DNA of 64,000 nucleotides, taken from Spongospora subterranea f. sp. subterranea. Its lineage: Eukaryota; Endomyxa: Phytomyxea; Phytomyxea; Plasmodiophorida. The notes under the pieces are model-generated. The model saw only the letters and a list, made by a program, of their open reading frames with translations, was not told the origin of the DNA and made no database searches. Below are positions 1-12,344 of this stretch, one piece after another. Each line of letters starts with the position of its first letter. Positions within the stretch are counted from its first letter, which is position 1. Location: the NCBI GenBank assembly GCA_049724395.1, contig JAUGWO010000023.1, positions 62,001 through 126,000 on the forward strand, in the 5' to 3' direction. The position numbers were made by a program, and so were the translations under genes.

Positions 1-1
1 T

Positions 2-1176
2 CAGAGCGTCTTCATCGAAACGCTGATCGCCATCGCCGGGATTTCATCGATCACCATCATAAACGCGTTCTCGACAAAAATAGCCGTGATCGTCCACGAT
101 GCACTGACACTAATCAAAGTTGCAACGTTACTGTTCATTTCCACTTTGGGGATATTAATCGCCACTGGAGCAGTTTCCATCGTAACTCCAACCTCAAATT
201 TTGCAAAAGGATTAGCCGGTTCGCATACAAACCCGAGCAACTACGCATCGGCGTTTTACCTTGTTTTCTGGGCCTACGATGGCTGGAACAATCTGAACTA
301 TGTAAGATATTCGGTCGGGGTTTGCTGCTTTTCTCTTACGACTGAGCCATTTTAGGCAGCTGGAGAATTTACGGGATCCTGTTAAATCTTTACCCAAAGC
401 TGCTGGATTTGCAGTGCTCTTCGTCACATCTCTGTACCTTCTAGCAAATTTTGCCTATTTCACAGTAATTCCGTTAGAACTCATCGTGTCATCGTCTGAA
501 CTGTTCGCCGGCGAGTTCTTCAAGATCGTTTTTGGGAACACTTATGGGTCCAAAGTATTTCCAGTCCTGCTGGCCCTATCGTCGTTCGGAGCCGTATCTG
601 CGATGGTTTTCAGTGCCGGTCGGGTTATCCATGCGGCTGCTAATGCCGGTGTAATCCCCATGTCGTCATATTTCAAGCACGTGCATCCCAAATTCAAGAC
701 CCCAATTAGGTGTTTGATGTTGAATTGGTCGTTGTGTGTTATATATATCGCTGCTCCTCCTCAGGGAAGTGTGTTCAATTTCCTTATTGATCTTGTATCC
801 TACCCGACATGGGTATTCTACGGTAGGAATTCAGGTTTTTCCCTCAAGTCGACCACTTAGATGGCATTTTTTCACAGGGCTATCAGTAATTGGATTATTA
901 TGGATGAGGGTATCACAACCTCGGTTAGTTCGTCCTTTCAAGGTCTGGCTTCCTTTGACTGTCTTGTTTATTTTGGCGTCATGCTTCCTGGTTGGATTCC
1001 CTTTTGTTCCAGTGTCCACCACTGAATACCCTTATTTCCTTCCCCCTCTGATTGGCATTGTCATTATCGTATCGGCAATACCAATCTGGGCGATTTTCGT
1101 CCGGAATAACGACCAGATTGACCCAAACTTCGGGATCCCTGCTAAGAGAAGCGAACAGCCCATGGCGACAGCCTAG
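2..1176 (+). CDS. Amino-acid transporter, LAT/APC family (5' end missing)
   Basis: The C-terminal part of a multi-pass plasma-membrane amino-acid transporter of the APC superfamily (SLC7/LAT type). Proposed exons are 2..301, 360..822 and 878..1176, with GT-AG introns of 58 and 55 nt and frame kept across both. Exon 1 reads like LAT helices around INAFSTKIAVIVHDALTLIK and ends in the family-typical WAYDGWNNLNY. Exon 2 resumes with LENLRDPVKSLPKAAG, matching the conserved E-(E/N)-(x)-NP-(x)-LP-(x)-A stretch of LATs, then ANFAYFTVIP. Exon 3 holds the last hydrophobic helices and a hydrophilic tail ending PMATA. About half of the usual 12 helices lie upstream of the window. Substrate cannot be read from this part. 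Family assignment is firm; subfamily is inferred. Confidence 0.88.
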
Positions 1177-1227
1177 ACGAACCCGAAACGTCACGCAATG
1201 TGCCTTTAAATAGTAATAAACAATATA

Positions 1228-2547
1228 TTAAGTAGGTAGATGATGTTTGAAAACATGTTCGTCAAGATTTCTTTGCTGCTGAAACTGTTTTGTACAAAGT
1301 TTACAAGAAAATCGTGGTTCATGACTGCGCCTATGAAAGGTGAGCCCAGACTTTTGCTTGAATCGTCTCGGGCATAAGTCACACTGGAACAGCTTCTCCG
1401 ACGAATGTATCATCTGATGAACCTCGAGATGATCTTTGCGGCGAAAGGGCCTACAACATACCTAAAGCCGATCGATAAGAGCACTGATTGGAGAGGTCGT
1501 TCAACATAAGATACCTCGCATTGATACGGTTTAACTTGCAGATGAACAACTCGATGCTTGTTCAGCGCAGATAATGTCTTGAAAGTTTTAGAACAAAAAT
1601 CGCACGACACGTCAGTGCTTTGATTATGAATCTGAGGACACGTTATAGATATAGCGAAACCGACGGAACAAGTAGCGCATTACCTTGGCATGACGCAAAA
1701 GAGCAGTTTTTGAACGAAACGACATTGAACAATTCTCGGCAGAACAAGGGAATGGGCGCTCCCCCGTATGCGATCTAAGACAAACAAATATGAATGCTCA
1801 ACAAATATTTAAACCATAATCATTGATACCTGTAGTGAACAGTTAAACTGTCTCTTCTGGTAAACGTCATGGAGCACTTGGGACAGCCATGAAGACGACC
1901 TTCTTCCTCTTCAGCATTTGATGTGCTCCGTCCAACCCCATCGATTGTTAAACGCGGACCTTGACTATCGCCCAGGCTTGGTGCCATGGCCGATGCGGAA
2001 CCAGGTCGGACCCATTGAGTACATTTGTCAGCAGTCAGCGATTTAGGCATAGGGACACAATCACGGTCAGTTTCAGTGAATCGGTCAGGTTCACATTCTG
2101 GAATGACGATTCCAGGAGCATTCGGATACGTTTGCGTGGAAGCATTCTTCCCAGCAATGGTAAGACCCATATCGATAACAATAAGCCGTTCAAGACGGAT
2201 CTGTAAACTATAAGGCATAGGAGGATTCGAAACGGCACTGTATAAATGACGTCTTTCTTCACCCGTCATTCCATAAAGGTCCCGAACTAAGACAAATCCA
2301 GCTGTCTGGAACCAACTGACAAACTCTAAAAGCCTGGGTTCATATTGCCTAAAAAATGCAGGCAACGTCAATAATGATGACGGCAATAGGTCGAAGATGT
2401 CATCCGATACGGCGTGATCGAATTCTGTGGAGGATTCCCCTCAGTACGGAGCTGAACCGAATTAACTGTGAGCCTACCAAACGATTGCTGGGTTCCAGTT
2501 GACGGCTGAAGGAACAAGGTGGGTGAGGAAGTCCCAGATCGCAGCAT
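1228..2547 (-). CDS. C2H2 zinc-finger protein with six fingers
   Basis: Probable DNA- or RNA-binding protein of 368 residues. Exons on the minus strand are 2547..2478, 2424..1830, 1774..1684, 1631..1515 and 1461..1228; the introns are 52-55 nt and the spliced frame is continuous from ATG to stop. The N-terminal 220 residues are unrecognised and partly acidic. The C-terminal part carries consecutive fingers starting CPKCSMTF, CSAENCSMSF, CDFCSKTF, CEVCCRPF, CDLCPRRF and CKLCTKQF. The first two are joined by a classic TGERP-type linker (SHTGERPF), which is only made when intron 2 is removed. An upstream start was chosen because the frame at 2386 has no ATG and an acceptor precedes it. A transcription-factor role is inferred. 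Confidence 0.88.
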
Positions 2548-2647
2548 CAATTTTGGGATGATCCACCCTGGACCAATATCTTTGACTGAATGAAAGGGGC
2601 AGTCTCACCAGCTCTGACTCGAATACAGTTCCCCCACACAGCGGATT

Positions 2648-2661
2648 CCCCCCCCCCCCCC
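2648..2661. repeat. Poly-C homopolymer tract
   Basis: A run of 14 C bases in the spacer upstream of the zinc-finger gene. It has no coding context. Such a run is prone to slippage and to assembly length error. Confidence 0.95.
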
Positions 2662-3415
2662 GCTTGATCCCTGGGGTCAGTTAGTGCCGGCGCGGACCGC
2701 ACGAGGATACCGTCGTCAGTGCGAGAGCGCGGTGTCTGCCTGCCTGACTTCCCTCGTGTACACACACCGAATTTAGATTCAATCCTATAATTTCATTCCA
2801 TCAATCAATGTTGTGGTTCTTTGTTGATTGACGTATCTGTCTAAGGACGCGCGCGGTACAGACGTCAGGGATGGGACATGTTTTGATCTTTAAATTTTTG
2901 GTGTAATATATGTTCAGTTCTGCGGAGACTGAAATATGTGGCTGCTTTATGGGCATAGCCTACTCATTTATCAGTAACCAGAGGGGAGCATCGCCAAGTG
3001 CATAAACTATGGATAGTCAAACCCGCAGGGGGACAAGCAATCAAATTGGTCAAGATGCATATCCAGGTTCGCAAGACGCATAAGCGTCGATTGACAACAA
3101 GCAAAGATAAGACCTCTTTTCAGCGGCGGTGTCGGGCCCCAGGAGAGGAGGATAGGTAACGCGATTCAAGTGATAAAATTATGGCGCGGCGGCACTTGGG
3201 GGTAAGTGTAACATGTGTCACACTCACACACGTGACATGACTGTGTGGGAAGTTTTAGCCGTGGCGAGGCCAAGCGAAAGCCTCGGCCCCTGACACGGCC
3301 CAGTAATTACATGGATTGACGGCGTAATGGTTCATGGTCGTCGTCCAAACTCAAGACGAATGAAGTCAGAATGGTGATCATCTTCGGCGGTTGGTAAAAA
3401 TTTAGTAGCCCGGCA
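2662..3415. other. Intergenic spacer between divergent zinc-finger and WDR24 genes
   Basis: The two flanking genes point away from each other, so this stretch should contain both promoters. I see no open frame with family similarity, no RNA gene and no clear TATA motif. Around 3210-3240 there is a CA/TG-rich patch with alternating CACAC and GTGAC words, which is not a clean palindrome. Confidence 0.5.
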
Positions 3416-5711
3416 ATGCCGTCGCGTGTTCGATCTCCAGGTAATAAATTGCCACTCGCAGCTGCGATTGAGCCAGCTGATATTGGTCTTTCTTGGAGTC
3501 CCAGATATAAAAAAGGAGGATGACAGAAGAAGATACAATGCTGGTGATTCCTGCAATGCTATGTCTCTATCTCCAGATCAGACGCATCTGGCAGTTGGAG
3601 GGCGAAATGTTTTCAAAATACTGTCAATCAATGATTGTGAATTCGACTCCCTTGCTCAAAATCTTCGAACCGGAAGAACCAACCTGACATTTTCGAGTAA
3701 CGATGTACAGGTAATTCTCGATCTTAAGGCTTATCCACATCCCGTTCATTGATTGACAATGCAATGTTAGTGGTGTCCGTCAATGTCCTTTAGCGTCGCT
3801 ACCGCCGCAACGAATGGGAAAGTTGTCATCTGGGATGTGGAAAAATTGGGCCAGTCGAGGCAATCGCGTGTACTCAGTGACCATTCTCGGGCGGTCAATC
3901 GTGTATCATGGTCTGGAAATTTTCGGGCATAATGAATGAGGCTCGATTCTGATGATCTGGAGCAGGAGTCCTTCGGATCCTATTTTGCTCAGTGGGTCTC
4001 AAGACGGTTCGGTAAAACTCTGGGATATTAGGGTTCGCGACGCCTGCCAAATCACGTTTGCTGGCCATTGTGGACCCGTTCGAGACGTGCAATGGTCCCA
4101 TCTCAATGCAAATGTGTTTGCCTCTGGTCTCGATACCGGGCTCATTCAAATCTGGGATTTTCGAAAAAATCTCAAACCGGAGAACGAGTTGTCTGCGCAT
4201 CAAGGTCTTGTTATGGCCATCGAATGGCACTGCAACGAACGGCATGTCCTAGCAAGCGGTGGCCGAGATCGCCAGCTGAAAATTTGGGACCTTTTCAATG
4301 GAGTGGGAAGTGTCCCGCGCCATACCATATCTACAACGGCGAGCATTGCGCGAATTCGTTGGCGTCCCGGATTTCCCTCTCATGTTGCGTCGTCGTCAAC
4401 TCTATTTGATAACTGTATTCATATATGGGATATCCACCATCCTTTTATTCCTATCGGCTCGTGCAGTCCGCATTTGGATGCTGTCACTGGTATTCAATGG
4501 TTCAATAACGGCGAGGAAATTGCCTCATGCTCGAAAGATTCTTGGGTCGCCGTCAGTTCTGTATCTCGTGCAGATTGCGCGTATGAACGTATTCGCTCAA
4601 GCTGTATGACTTGGAATGCCGACAACAACCTCGCCATTGTAAATAACGGGTTCAACAAACAAGAGGCGTGCCTGAGACGGTTTATATCTAGCCCATTCAC
4701 GCCGATCGCATCCTCGAAATCCACTGAGGTCAAGTTACAGATTATGTCGGCTCCGTCAACGACCGCCCGAGAGACGACCTTTCGGTTTATGACGACCCAT
4801 TCCTGTTAGAGAGAGGGTTCGTTCACTTAGCCAAGAATTATAAGCTCACGGGATCGTCAATCGCTGAACTCTGTGGGTTCAATGCCATCGTGGCAAGCGA
4901 AGTTGGACGGACCGATATGGTCGAAGTATGGGGTTTGATTCCGTTGCTCATTAGTGAGATCAAGGTCGTTGAATCAACGTCCGATGCACGAAGAATGAGC
5001 AGCGAACTGTACGACGTCGGCGATATGTTCGAGCTGATGACCGACAACGACGAATCTATGCGCTCGTTGATGGAGTGTATGCCTTCAGTCCGGGATCTTG
5101 GTCCCTTCTCATCGAAGACGCTGGTAGAAGAAACCATGTCCGATTTGCTATCAGACCTCTCTGATCGCGGGGATGTTCAAAATTGCTGTGCAGTGGTAAT
5201 TGTCATCGGAAGCAAGATTCGTTTGGATGGCGGTCTAGTTAGAAGATATCTTACTTCGTATATAGGTGACTCGCGATCGTTCGGTTAATCGTTTTGTTTT
5301 AATTCCTTGGCCCAGAGCTCCTTCAAAGACGGAAACTTTGGTCGTGTGCGACCGAGGTTATTCTACTAAGTCCTGACGAATCTGTAGCGTCAATGAATCA
5401 AATGGAAACAAAAGTCGATATCAATTGTTCTCATTGTAATGAACCGATTAAAAAAGGACAAACAATATGCACAATCTGCAGAAGATTCAATACATGTTCA
5501 TTGTGTCGGCAACGTGTGGTTGGATTATATGTATGGTGTCAAGGTATCTTATTGATTGCTATTCATGTTTTTGACCCTTTTCTGAATGCGAATCTTAGCG
5601 TGCGGTCATGGGGGCCACCCCAATCACATGCAGAAATGGTTCACCGAAAATGTCCAATGCCCCACCGGTTGTTTACATCAGTGTCTTCCCTCTCTAGCCG
5701 CAAAAAAGTAA
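3416..5711 (+). CDS. WDR24/Sea2-like subunit of GATOR2 (WD40 propeller plus C-terminal zinc ring)
   Basis: WDR24 is a scaffold of GATOR2 (SEACAT), which relays amino-acid status to TORC1 at the lysosome. Resolved exons: 3416..3440, 3505..3710, 3771..3910, 3966 to about 4690, a block ending 5265, 5316..5543 and 5599..5711. The N-terminal propeller shows the family phrases LAVGGRNVFKI, VSWSPSDPILLSGSQDGSVK and ASGGRDRQLKIWDL. The middle part has FVHLAKNYKLTGSSIAELC and the helical solenoid. The end is the zinc domain CSHCNEPIKKGQ...CxxC...VWCQACGHGGHPNHMQKW, rebuilt exactly by removing introns of 50 and 55 nt. Between about 4690 and 4790 the frame changes and no splice pair fits both sides, so one junction is open or the gene carries an indel. 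Orthology is confident. Confidence 0.88.
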
Positions 5712-7550
5712 TTATACAACTGTTTTCATAAGTATTTGGCCTTGATCAACTGGAATGAGATTGCAGCAGCGAAGTTCCTCCAGAGCCAAAACCCTGTCTC
5801 TGAGGTTTCGCATGAAAGTTCTCTCTACATCGAGACTCCAGATCATCGATTTTGCGAACCGTAATCGGTGATAGAATGCTCAATCCTAACGTTTAACGGA
5901 ATGATAATGGCTCAAGGTATCACAATAACGCTAACCCACATTCCTTGACACCATAATCGCATGCCATCACGTGGTTATGGTCGAAGATGTCAAAACACCC
6001 TCACCCTTTAATCTACGACTGAAATGGAACACGCACGTTTGCTCAAGATCTCGCTTGCTGCAAATGCAAATGGGGAACCTACAATGTTGGAAGACTATCT
6101 TTCGCAAGTCCCTACCATCCTCTTTCAGACGTTTTTTGACCCCCAACAATGTTAACAACATAGATGCGCCTTGAAAAATCCTGACCATTGACCTACTTTT
6201 CGATTTTTGCCAAATGTTTCGTTCAATTTCCCAATTTCAACTCAGTCAACATTTCTCAGAGTGCACCCGGAAAAAGCTTATTCGACTGAAATGCTGTGTT
6301 TGCGATTGTTTTTGGATATTGTGACGGAGTTCAATCAAGATCTGAATTATTCTGCGCATTGTATAGACAATCGGTTGTACTAATAATTGTGCCACGTCCG
6401 AACAAGCGCGCCGTTGCCGCTAAGAAAGCGAGAGATGTGGCGACCATTAAGCGTGCTGATTTCGCCAGACTGCACGCTTGTGCCCTCGTTCGAAGGTGTC
6501 GCCATCCGTTGCAAAATGCTGCGATTATTCTGGCGAGTGTTCATGATTCTCTAGGTACCGGAAGAAAGATAAAATCATGAAAACTCGCCACTCAGCATCT
6601 GGATTTTTCCCAACGAAATCCTAATAACCAATTGCCGCAACACAAGCCTGCCGGTTGCGGTGGTGACATTGCTCCTTCTCTTTGGAGATGGGTTTTCGGA
6701 GGAGATCCTGGAGACAAATGCAGGAGTTGTATCTTCAACAGGTACATTGAAAATGGTTCCTGAGCTCTTACATCGCTGGCATGCATCCATACCGAGGAGG
6801 ACGAGAAACTTCTGAAGGACTCGATCAAGCAGAGGCAGAACCTGGCAAATCAAAGTCAGTTGAGTTAGAGGTGTATACTGTATCTTTTACAATCATCCTG
6901 ATTGGGCGATGAGGTTTGAGTGCATTGTCGTGATGAGGGTATCCGAGAGCAACGGTTCATCGTTGGCCGCCGTTAACAGCTTGAACGCGAGTAGGGTATA
7001 CTAGGCATGCCAGGTTCGGGAGAGGGGCAATTGAGTTCAAGGGCACCGGGATGTTATGCGCTCAAGACAGGGCAAACATACAAACGGCTAATCGTTAATG
7101 ATTGGGTTCGCCGTGAAGTTCAAGCCGATTTTCGACGAAGTCCTTTCATTCTATTTTGAATGATACCTAAAATCGAATGGCTTTGAAGCGGCGTCATATG
7201 AAACGTCACAAAAATGGTTAACGACCGAGTTTTTGATTTCGGCGCACAACTGTAAACAAGGCGTTTATTTTGGCGGGCACGATCGAGCTGATGTTCGGGA
7301 ATATTGGCATGCAGAATTCATCTCATTCATGGATTTACTCCAAAGTCGACGTTGCAGCTATATTGGTGACGATGTGCAAATCGAAATGTGGCCTGAGGAC
7401 GTTTCACTACCGGAGCGTGGGTTTTCATGACGTGTCTGTGTATTACAGAGGCGTTGCTGATGAGAAGTTCAGGATGATGGTCAGGAATTGCGCAAAACAG
7501 ATCTTGGTCTCGAATCCTGCATGTCTCCCATTTCATGTTCGAAGATTTCG
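5712..7550 (+). other. Gene-poor spacer after WDR24
   Basis: No convincing gene was found on either strand. The longest open stretch, 6296..6580 (plus), gives a basic peptide with no recognisable domain and no intron support. Another at 6575..6853 (minus) likewise looks like chance. The segment leads into the Copia relic and may hold further decayed retroelement sequence that I cannot identify. Confidence 0.4.
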
Positions 7551-7608
7551 AGTTCCTTTCCTAGACTTGATGTTAACAAACATGTTGCATCGGTCCGCGC
7601 TGAGCAAA

Positions 7609-8996
7609 TCAGGAGCATTGGAAGATATTCATGCCCAGAATCCTAGCTGGATGCCCGAAATCGGTGATCTGAAAATCTGCGGCGAGACTGGATACGATGT
7701 TTTCTGCGAAACCATCGTAATTGTGGGCTAGGATAATATCGTCGACATGTAAGCCCATAATCGCTATTTGATCACCATCTCGTCGGGTATATATGCATGG
7801 ATCCGAAATGCATTTCTGGAATCCCAATGCATTTGTCAGGTACGCATTGATTTTCTTGTTCCATACGCACCCAGCTTGTTTGAGGCCATATATAGCCTTT
7901 TTTTAACCGCCAAACTTGCGTCGAATCTGTATTGAAGCCATCCGGCTGGGTCATATACAGTTCCTCATCGACGTCGCCATTTATATATGATCCAACTACG
8001 TCCAATTGTCGAACCTCAAGTCATGTAGGGCAGTCAACGCAAGTTGAGTGCGTAACGATTCTTGATTGCTACCGGTGCAAACGTTTCTTCATAGTCAATC
8101 CCGAAACATTTATGAGAAACCTTTCGCCACTAACTTGGCCTTGAACTTCTCCACTAACCCATTGTTGTCTTTCTTAGGTTTCACGGGGTGAATACCTATT
8201 TACATTTAACTGGTTTGATTCTTGTCGTGCGAGATACAAGTTCGAATGTTCGGAAGTCGACCATATTCTGATATTCTTTCCTAAAGGCATCACGCCAATA
8301 TCCTGCGATTGGATTCGAGACGGCATTTTCGATGGTTGATGGAATGCTGATGTCAGCGCATGAAGTATTAGATATGTTGGGCTTGGCTAGAGATCCCATT
8401 TCCTCTCCAGTATCGCACAGTTCTTGTATCGAATTGGCGGCCTTCTCATGCTTGAAGATCTTCGCACTGAAAACTGTTCGATAGGTGTCGAAACTTCATC
8501 ATACTCTGAGATCAATCCTGGATTAGCTTCATTATCGCTTTTTTCGTCGTCATCATTCCTCGCTTCATCGCCATCGTCAACGTTCCCTGAAAACAATTCT
8601 GGACTAGCTTCATTATCGCTCTTAGCGGCGTCATCATTAATCGCTCCATCACCATCGTCCATTCCGGTATTTTCTTTGCAATTTTGTTCGGTTCATCGCC
8701 TCCGAATATATCTCGGGGTTTGGCTCCTCAAGGTCGTCAGTGAATATAACGTCCCGGATGATCGTGCGATGGATTCGGCTTCCAGAACGTCAAGAATCTT
8801 CTACAAACTTGACATGTCTGCTAACGTGCAACTTATTTTGTGTCGGATTCCATAATTGCTACGCCTTTTGCGTTTGGCAATATCCTACAAATACTCCTGG
8901 GGCTGCCTTTGGATCTAACAATCGACATATCCGCTTGTGAATGAACATCCATGCGCCACACCCGAATACGCGTAGATATGATGGATTCGGTTTACA
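7609..8996 (-). mobile_element. Degenerate Ty1/Copia retrotransposon fragment (integrase C-terminus to reverse transcriptase)
   Basis: Read on the minus strand, four Copia blocks occur in the right order. At 8996..8850 lies the integrase C-terminal region (PGVFVGYCQTQKA then a stop, QLWNPTQ). At 8662..8387 is an acidic hinge ending in RRSSSMRRPPIRYK. At 8399..8196 is the start of reverse transcriptase (YWRDAFRKEYQNM...FELV). At 8005..7609 are RT core phrases (NGDVDEELYMTQPDGF and SDPCIYTRRDGDQIAIMGLHVDDI, with the catalytic VDD). Frameshifts and stops interrupt it, no LTRs were seen, and RNase H was not found, so it is a dead partial copy. The hinge contains an internal duplication of a roughly 90-bp acidic unit (SDNEASPELF / SDNEANPGLI). 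Confidence 0.85.
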
Positions 8997-9300
8997 CAAT
9001 CGAGACAGCAGTCAATAGAATGGTCGTCATTCCGCAGGATTACCTGCATCATACTGGGGATTTGCAGTAGCGACAGCAGTCCATGTAATTGATAGGCGAC
9101 CCCACAGCTTTTTACCCAATCATACCTTTCCGTATGAAGCTTGGTTTGGCAGTAAACCGAATCCATCATATTGACGCGTATTCGGGTGTGGCGCATGGAT
9201 GTTCATTCACAAGGGAATACGTCGAGGGTTAGATCCAACGGCAAGGCCAGGAGTATTTGTAGGATATTGCCAACGCAAAAGGCGTATCAATTGTGGGATC
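8850..9300. repeat. Inverted repeat (foldback) made of two Copia fragments
   Basis: The left arm, about 8850..8996, and right arm, about 9155..9300, are reverse complements with only scattered mismatches. Both include the word for GVFVGY and the stretch AATGAACATCCATGCGCCAC. A transcript through it would form a long hairpin. Confidence 0.85.
9155..9300 (+). mobile_element. Second Copia integrase fragment in opposite orientation
   Basis: The plus strand reads YxRVFGCGAWMFIHKG then LDPTARPGVFVGYCQRK, the same integrase C-terminal segment found on the minus strand at 8996..8850. The two copies form a near-perfect inverted repeat about 145 bp long with about 160 bp between them. Downstream of 9300 the Copia reading is lost. 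It is a truncated copy or an inverted duplication of one element. Confidence 0.8.
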
Positions 9301-10684
9301 CGAGTTGTGAGATCATGGGCTGAGGAATGTAAATCGGTTTTTTGGTAATTGTGACATGACAGGGCGAATTTCGCAACACGCGTACGAATCGATCACATCG
9401 ACATCTCCCGACTCGATTGCCGTCGATGAACTGCTTTTGGAGTCTGAGAAGGAGAGTGAGCGTCGTATTTCACGATTAGCGCCTACATGAATTACGCATC
9501 TAGTTTTCGAGGATCCCGAAGTCATTGTTCTGGACGATCGCTCATGCACAACTGCCACTGTAAAAGTTCGCAATAAATCTACGCTTACTATTTTGGAAAG
9601 TATTCGACTTGACCAAAAATTGCTTGTTGAACTGCCCTCGAGGCTGGCATCGCGGTCTAATACGCTACAGAGGTTTCAATGGCTGAGATTGATATTCGGC
9701 AATGGCAGTTCAAAAACGTTTTTCTCTGAATATCGGTCGGGTACGTGTTTCAGACTCGGATGAGCAGTCCGAAAAATAATTGAATCGGTAGATTTAAAGA
9801 GAACTTCCAATATAGCTTGTGCATGAGCAATTCCACCCAGTCAGGGACCGGTTCAAAACTGAGTCTACCCTAAAGTTCCATCTCTGTTCCAACCTTTGAG
9901 CCGTACAGCCGCGTTAACAGTGAAATCAGCACTGTTTACCTTTTCAGGGCTGGAAAAACACCATTGCTTTTCCCTTTCTACACTGAGGACACAAAATGGA
10001 AAAACAAGGCAGTTCTCATTTAGGAAATCTCACCTTTGTAGCGGTCTTAAACTTTTCCGACGAAACATCGATGTTTCCCATGTACGGAGTGGTTGAGGCA
10101 GAATTCGTGACGATCCTGCCAAGATTACTTCACACATAGGTAGGTCCTGGCTTATTATCAACGCAGTACACCCACGTGTCATAGACGCCTGATGTGTCCC
10201 ACGTTCATGCTAAAACGGCAGCGTCCATGGTAATTGGCCAGTACACGGTGCCGCCCGAGTCCCGACGTTGTCTGCGTGAACTTAACTGCATTGAGCCGGA
10301 CCCTTCGCACCCACAGGCAACAGAGTAACGCTAGAGTGCAGTAAGGTACACTGCCTGTTGTAACCTGAACTGGGGGGCTGCAAGCCAACGCAGAGTCGCA
10401 GACTGTATGTGTATTGTGTAGGAGCCAGAGGCCGCCCCTGGCGACAACACTTCAACCTCGGAGTGAACAGATAATCTTCTGATTTGGGGAAGGGGTAGAC
10501 ATAACGATAGAACATACGTCGCCGCCTTTACGAGTCAGTCGTTATCTGATATTCCCGTTGTAACCCATCGTGCTGGGATGCATAGAGCGTTTATACAATG
10601 TGCTCGGCTGAATGGACAAGTGAGTCTTTACAAAACCCATTTGATGAATAGTGCTTTTTTCCCAGTTTTGTTTCGGCTGTTACA
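9301..10684. other. Spacer with no recognisable gene
   Basis: Only short open frames are present and none shows a family signature. The stretch 9313..9573 (minus) gives a Ser-rich peptide that I cannot place and that may be further retroelement debris. Confidence 0.4.
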
Positions 10685-12220
10685 ATGTTCCTAGAGGTTC
10701 AATGATCTCATCAATTCATACACTTTCTTCGTTTTTAGAAAAGAATCCAGAAACGATTCTTGAACATCCATGAATACCTCTCCCACGAGCTTCTTCGAAA
10801 ATTCTCAGTACGTTATTGCTCCTGAGACACCATACCGACCCTGTTAGCCCACCTCATTATCAGGTTCCAACAGCACTGGGGTACCCCGCTAAGACGCCTG
10901 AAGAGGCTATTCAAGCGGCGAAACAGTTGAACGGAAAGGATTTTGTTGTGAAGGCCCAGATCCTCGCTGGAGGTCGCGGTAAAGGCACGTTCACTAATGG
11001 GTTTGAAGGAGGAGTTCACGTAGCGGCATCGTAATTCTGTCCATACTCCGCTCATTTCTACCTTTGAATATTTTTTGGTGATAGTACCAAGCAGGTTGGT
11101 GAAATCGCTTCGAAGATGTTAGGCCAACGTCTTGTTACGAAGCAAACTGGCCCTGCAGGTCGTCCTGTCGATGTTGTTTATGTAGTTGAACGTTTGTATT
11201 TACGCCGCGAGTGCTATTTTGCGATTCTTCTCGATCGTGCTGCCAACGGGCCCGTTTTGATCGCTAGTCCCAAAGGAGGAATGGACATTGAGAAAGTTGC
11301 GGCAGAAACGCCCGAGCTGATCTTCAGCGAACCCGTTGGCGATTTAGAGGCTGGCCCTAGTGATGAGCAGCTCACTCGATTATCGAAAGGAATGGGATTT
11401 CCTGACGAGGCTGAAGAAGACGCCAAGAAGTTGATGCTCTCTCTATACCATTTGTTTCGCAAGACGGACTCGACGTTAATTGAAATCAATCCGCTCTGCG
11501 AGACACACGACGGGCTGGTCCGCTGTGCCGACGCTAAATTGAACTTTGACGACAATGCAGAGTTTAGACAGAAGGAGATATTCAAGCTTCGCGATCGTTC
11601 TCAGGAAGATCCAAGGGAAGTGACCGCGTCAAAATATAATCTGAACTACATTGGCTTGAACGGCAACATTGGTTGTCTGGTGAATGGGGCAGGTGAAAAG
11701 ATTTGGCAACTCCTATTCTATACTATGTTGATATATATTATCAGGGTTGGCGATGGCGACTATGGATATAATCAAACTTCATGGCGGTTCCCCTGCAAAT
11801 TTCCTTGACCTCGGAGGAGGCGCATCGGAGACGGAAGTGACGAAAGCGTTCGAGATCCTCAACGATGATGACAATGTCCAAGCCATCATGGTACCGGATT
11901 GATTTGCACAGTGCGGCGGTTCGTGAGTGTAATCGATGTCGAATATTCAGGTTGTGATCTTCGGTGGTATCATGCGATGCGATATCATCGCCCTCGGCAT
12001 CATCAACGCCGTCACACAGATTGGCTTGAAGAAGCCATTGGTTGTGCGTCTGGAAGGCACGAATGTAGACACGGCCAACAAACTGATCGAGGAGAGCGGA
12101 TTACGCATGATGACTTGTGACGATTTGGAAGACGCTGCTCGTAAAGCTGTCCGGGTCGCCGAAATCGTCAAGATGGCGAAAGATGTCGACGTCACTGTGA
12201 AATTTGAACTTCCGCTTTGA
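10685..12220 (+). CDS. Succinyl-CoA ligase beta subunit, mitochondrial (ATP-grasp)
   Basis: Beta subunit of succinyl-CoA synthetase, which makes ATP or GTP from succinyl-CoA in the TCA cycle. Exons: 10685..10696 (tentative first), 10739..10807, 10864..11030, 11085..11692, 11745..11890 and 11951..12220. Introns after the first are 52-60 nt. Family phrases in order: [12 protein letters not shown], the ATP-grasp stretch [22 protein letters not shown]-type [62 protein letters not shown] and the end VTVKFELPL. The phosphate-loop glycines and INP are intact. The start is uncertain: an ATG at 10685 followed by a 42-nt intron gives MFLE then the body, leaving a short presequence. Nucleotide specificity cannot be read safely. 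Confidence 0.92.
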
Positions 12221-12344
12221 ATAAAGGCATTCAAATCAGCGGATGTGTTGTCAAAATACTAGATCAGCAAGCGTTTGATTACTTTCCGTTCCCAGGATTT
12301 TCCGTTGTCGCCTGGCACGTGTCATTATCGCCAATTCGAGTTTC

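Noticed and set aside
7270-7731. 153-residue open frame on the plus strand
   Set aside because: It is largely antisense to the Copia reverse transcriptase remnant and has no domain signal.
8424-8855. Ser-rich plus-strand frame
   Set aside because: Reverse complement of the acidic Copia hinge; Ser-rich simply because the other strand is Asp/Glu-rich.
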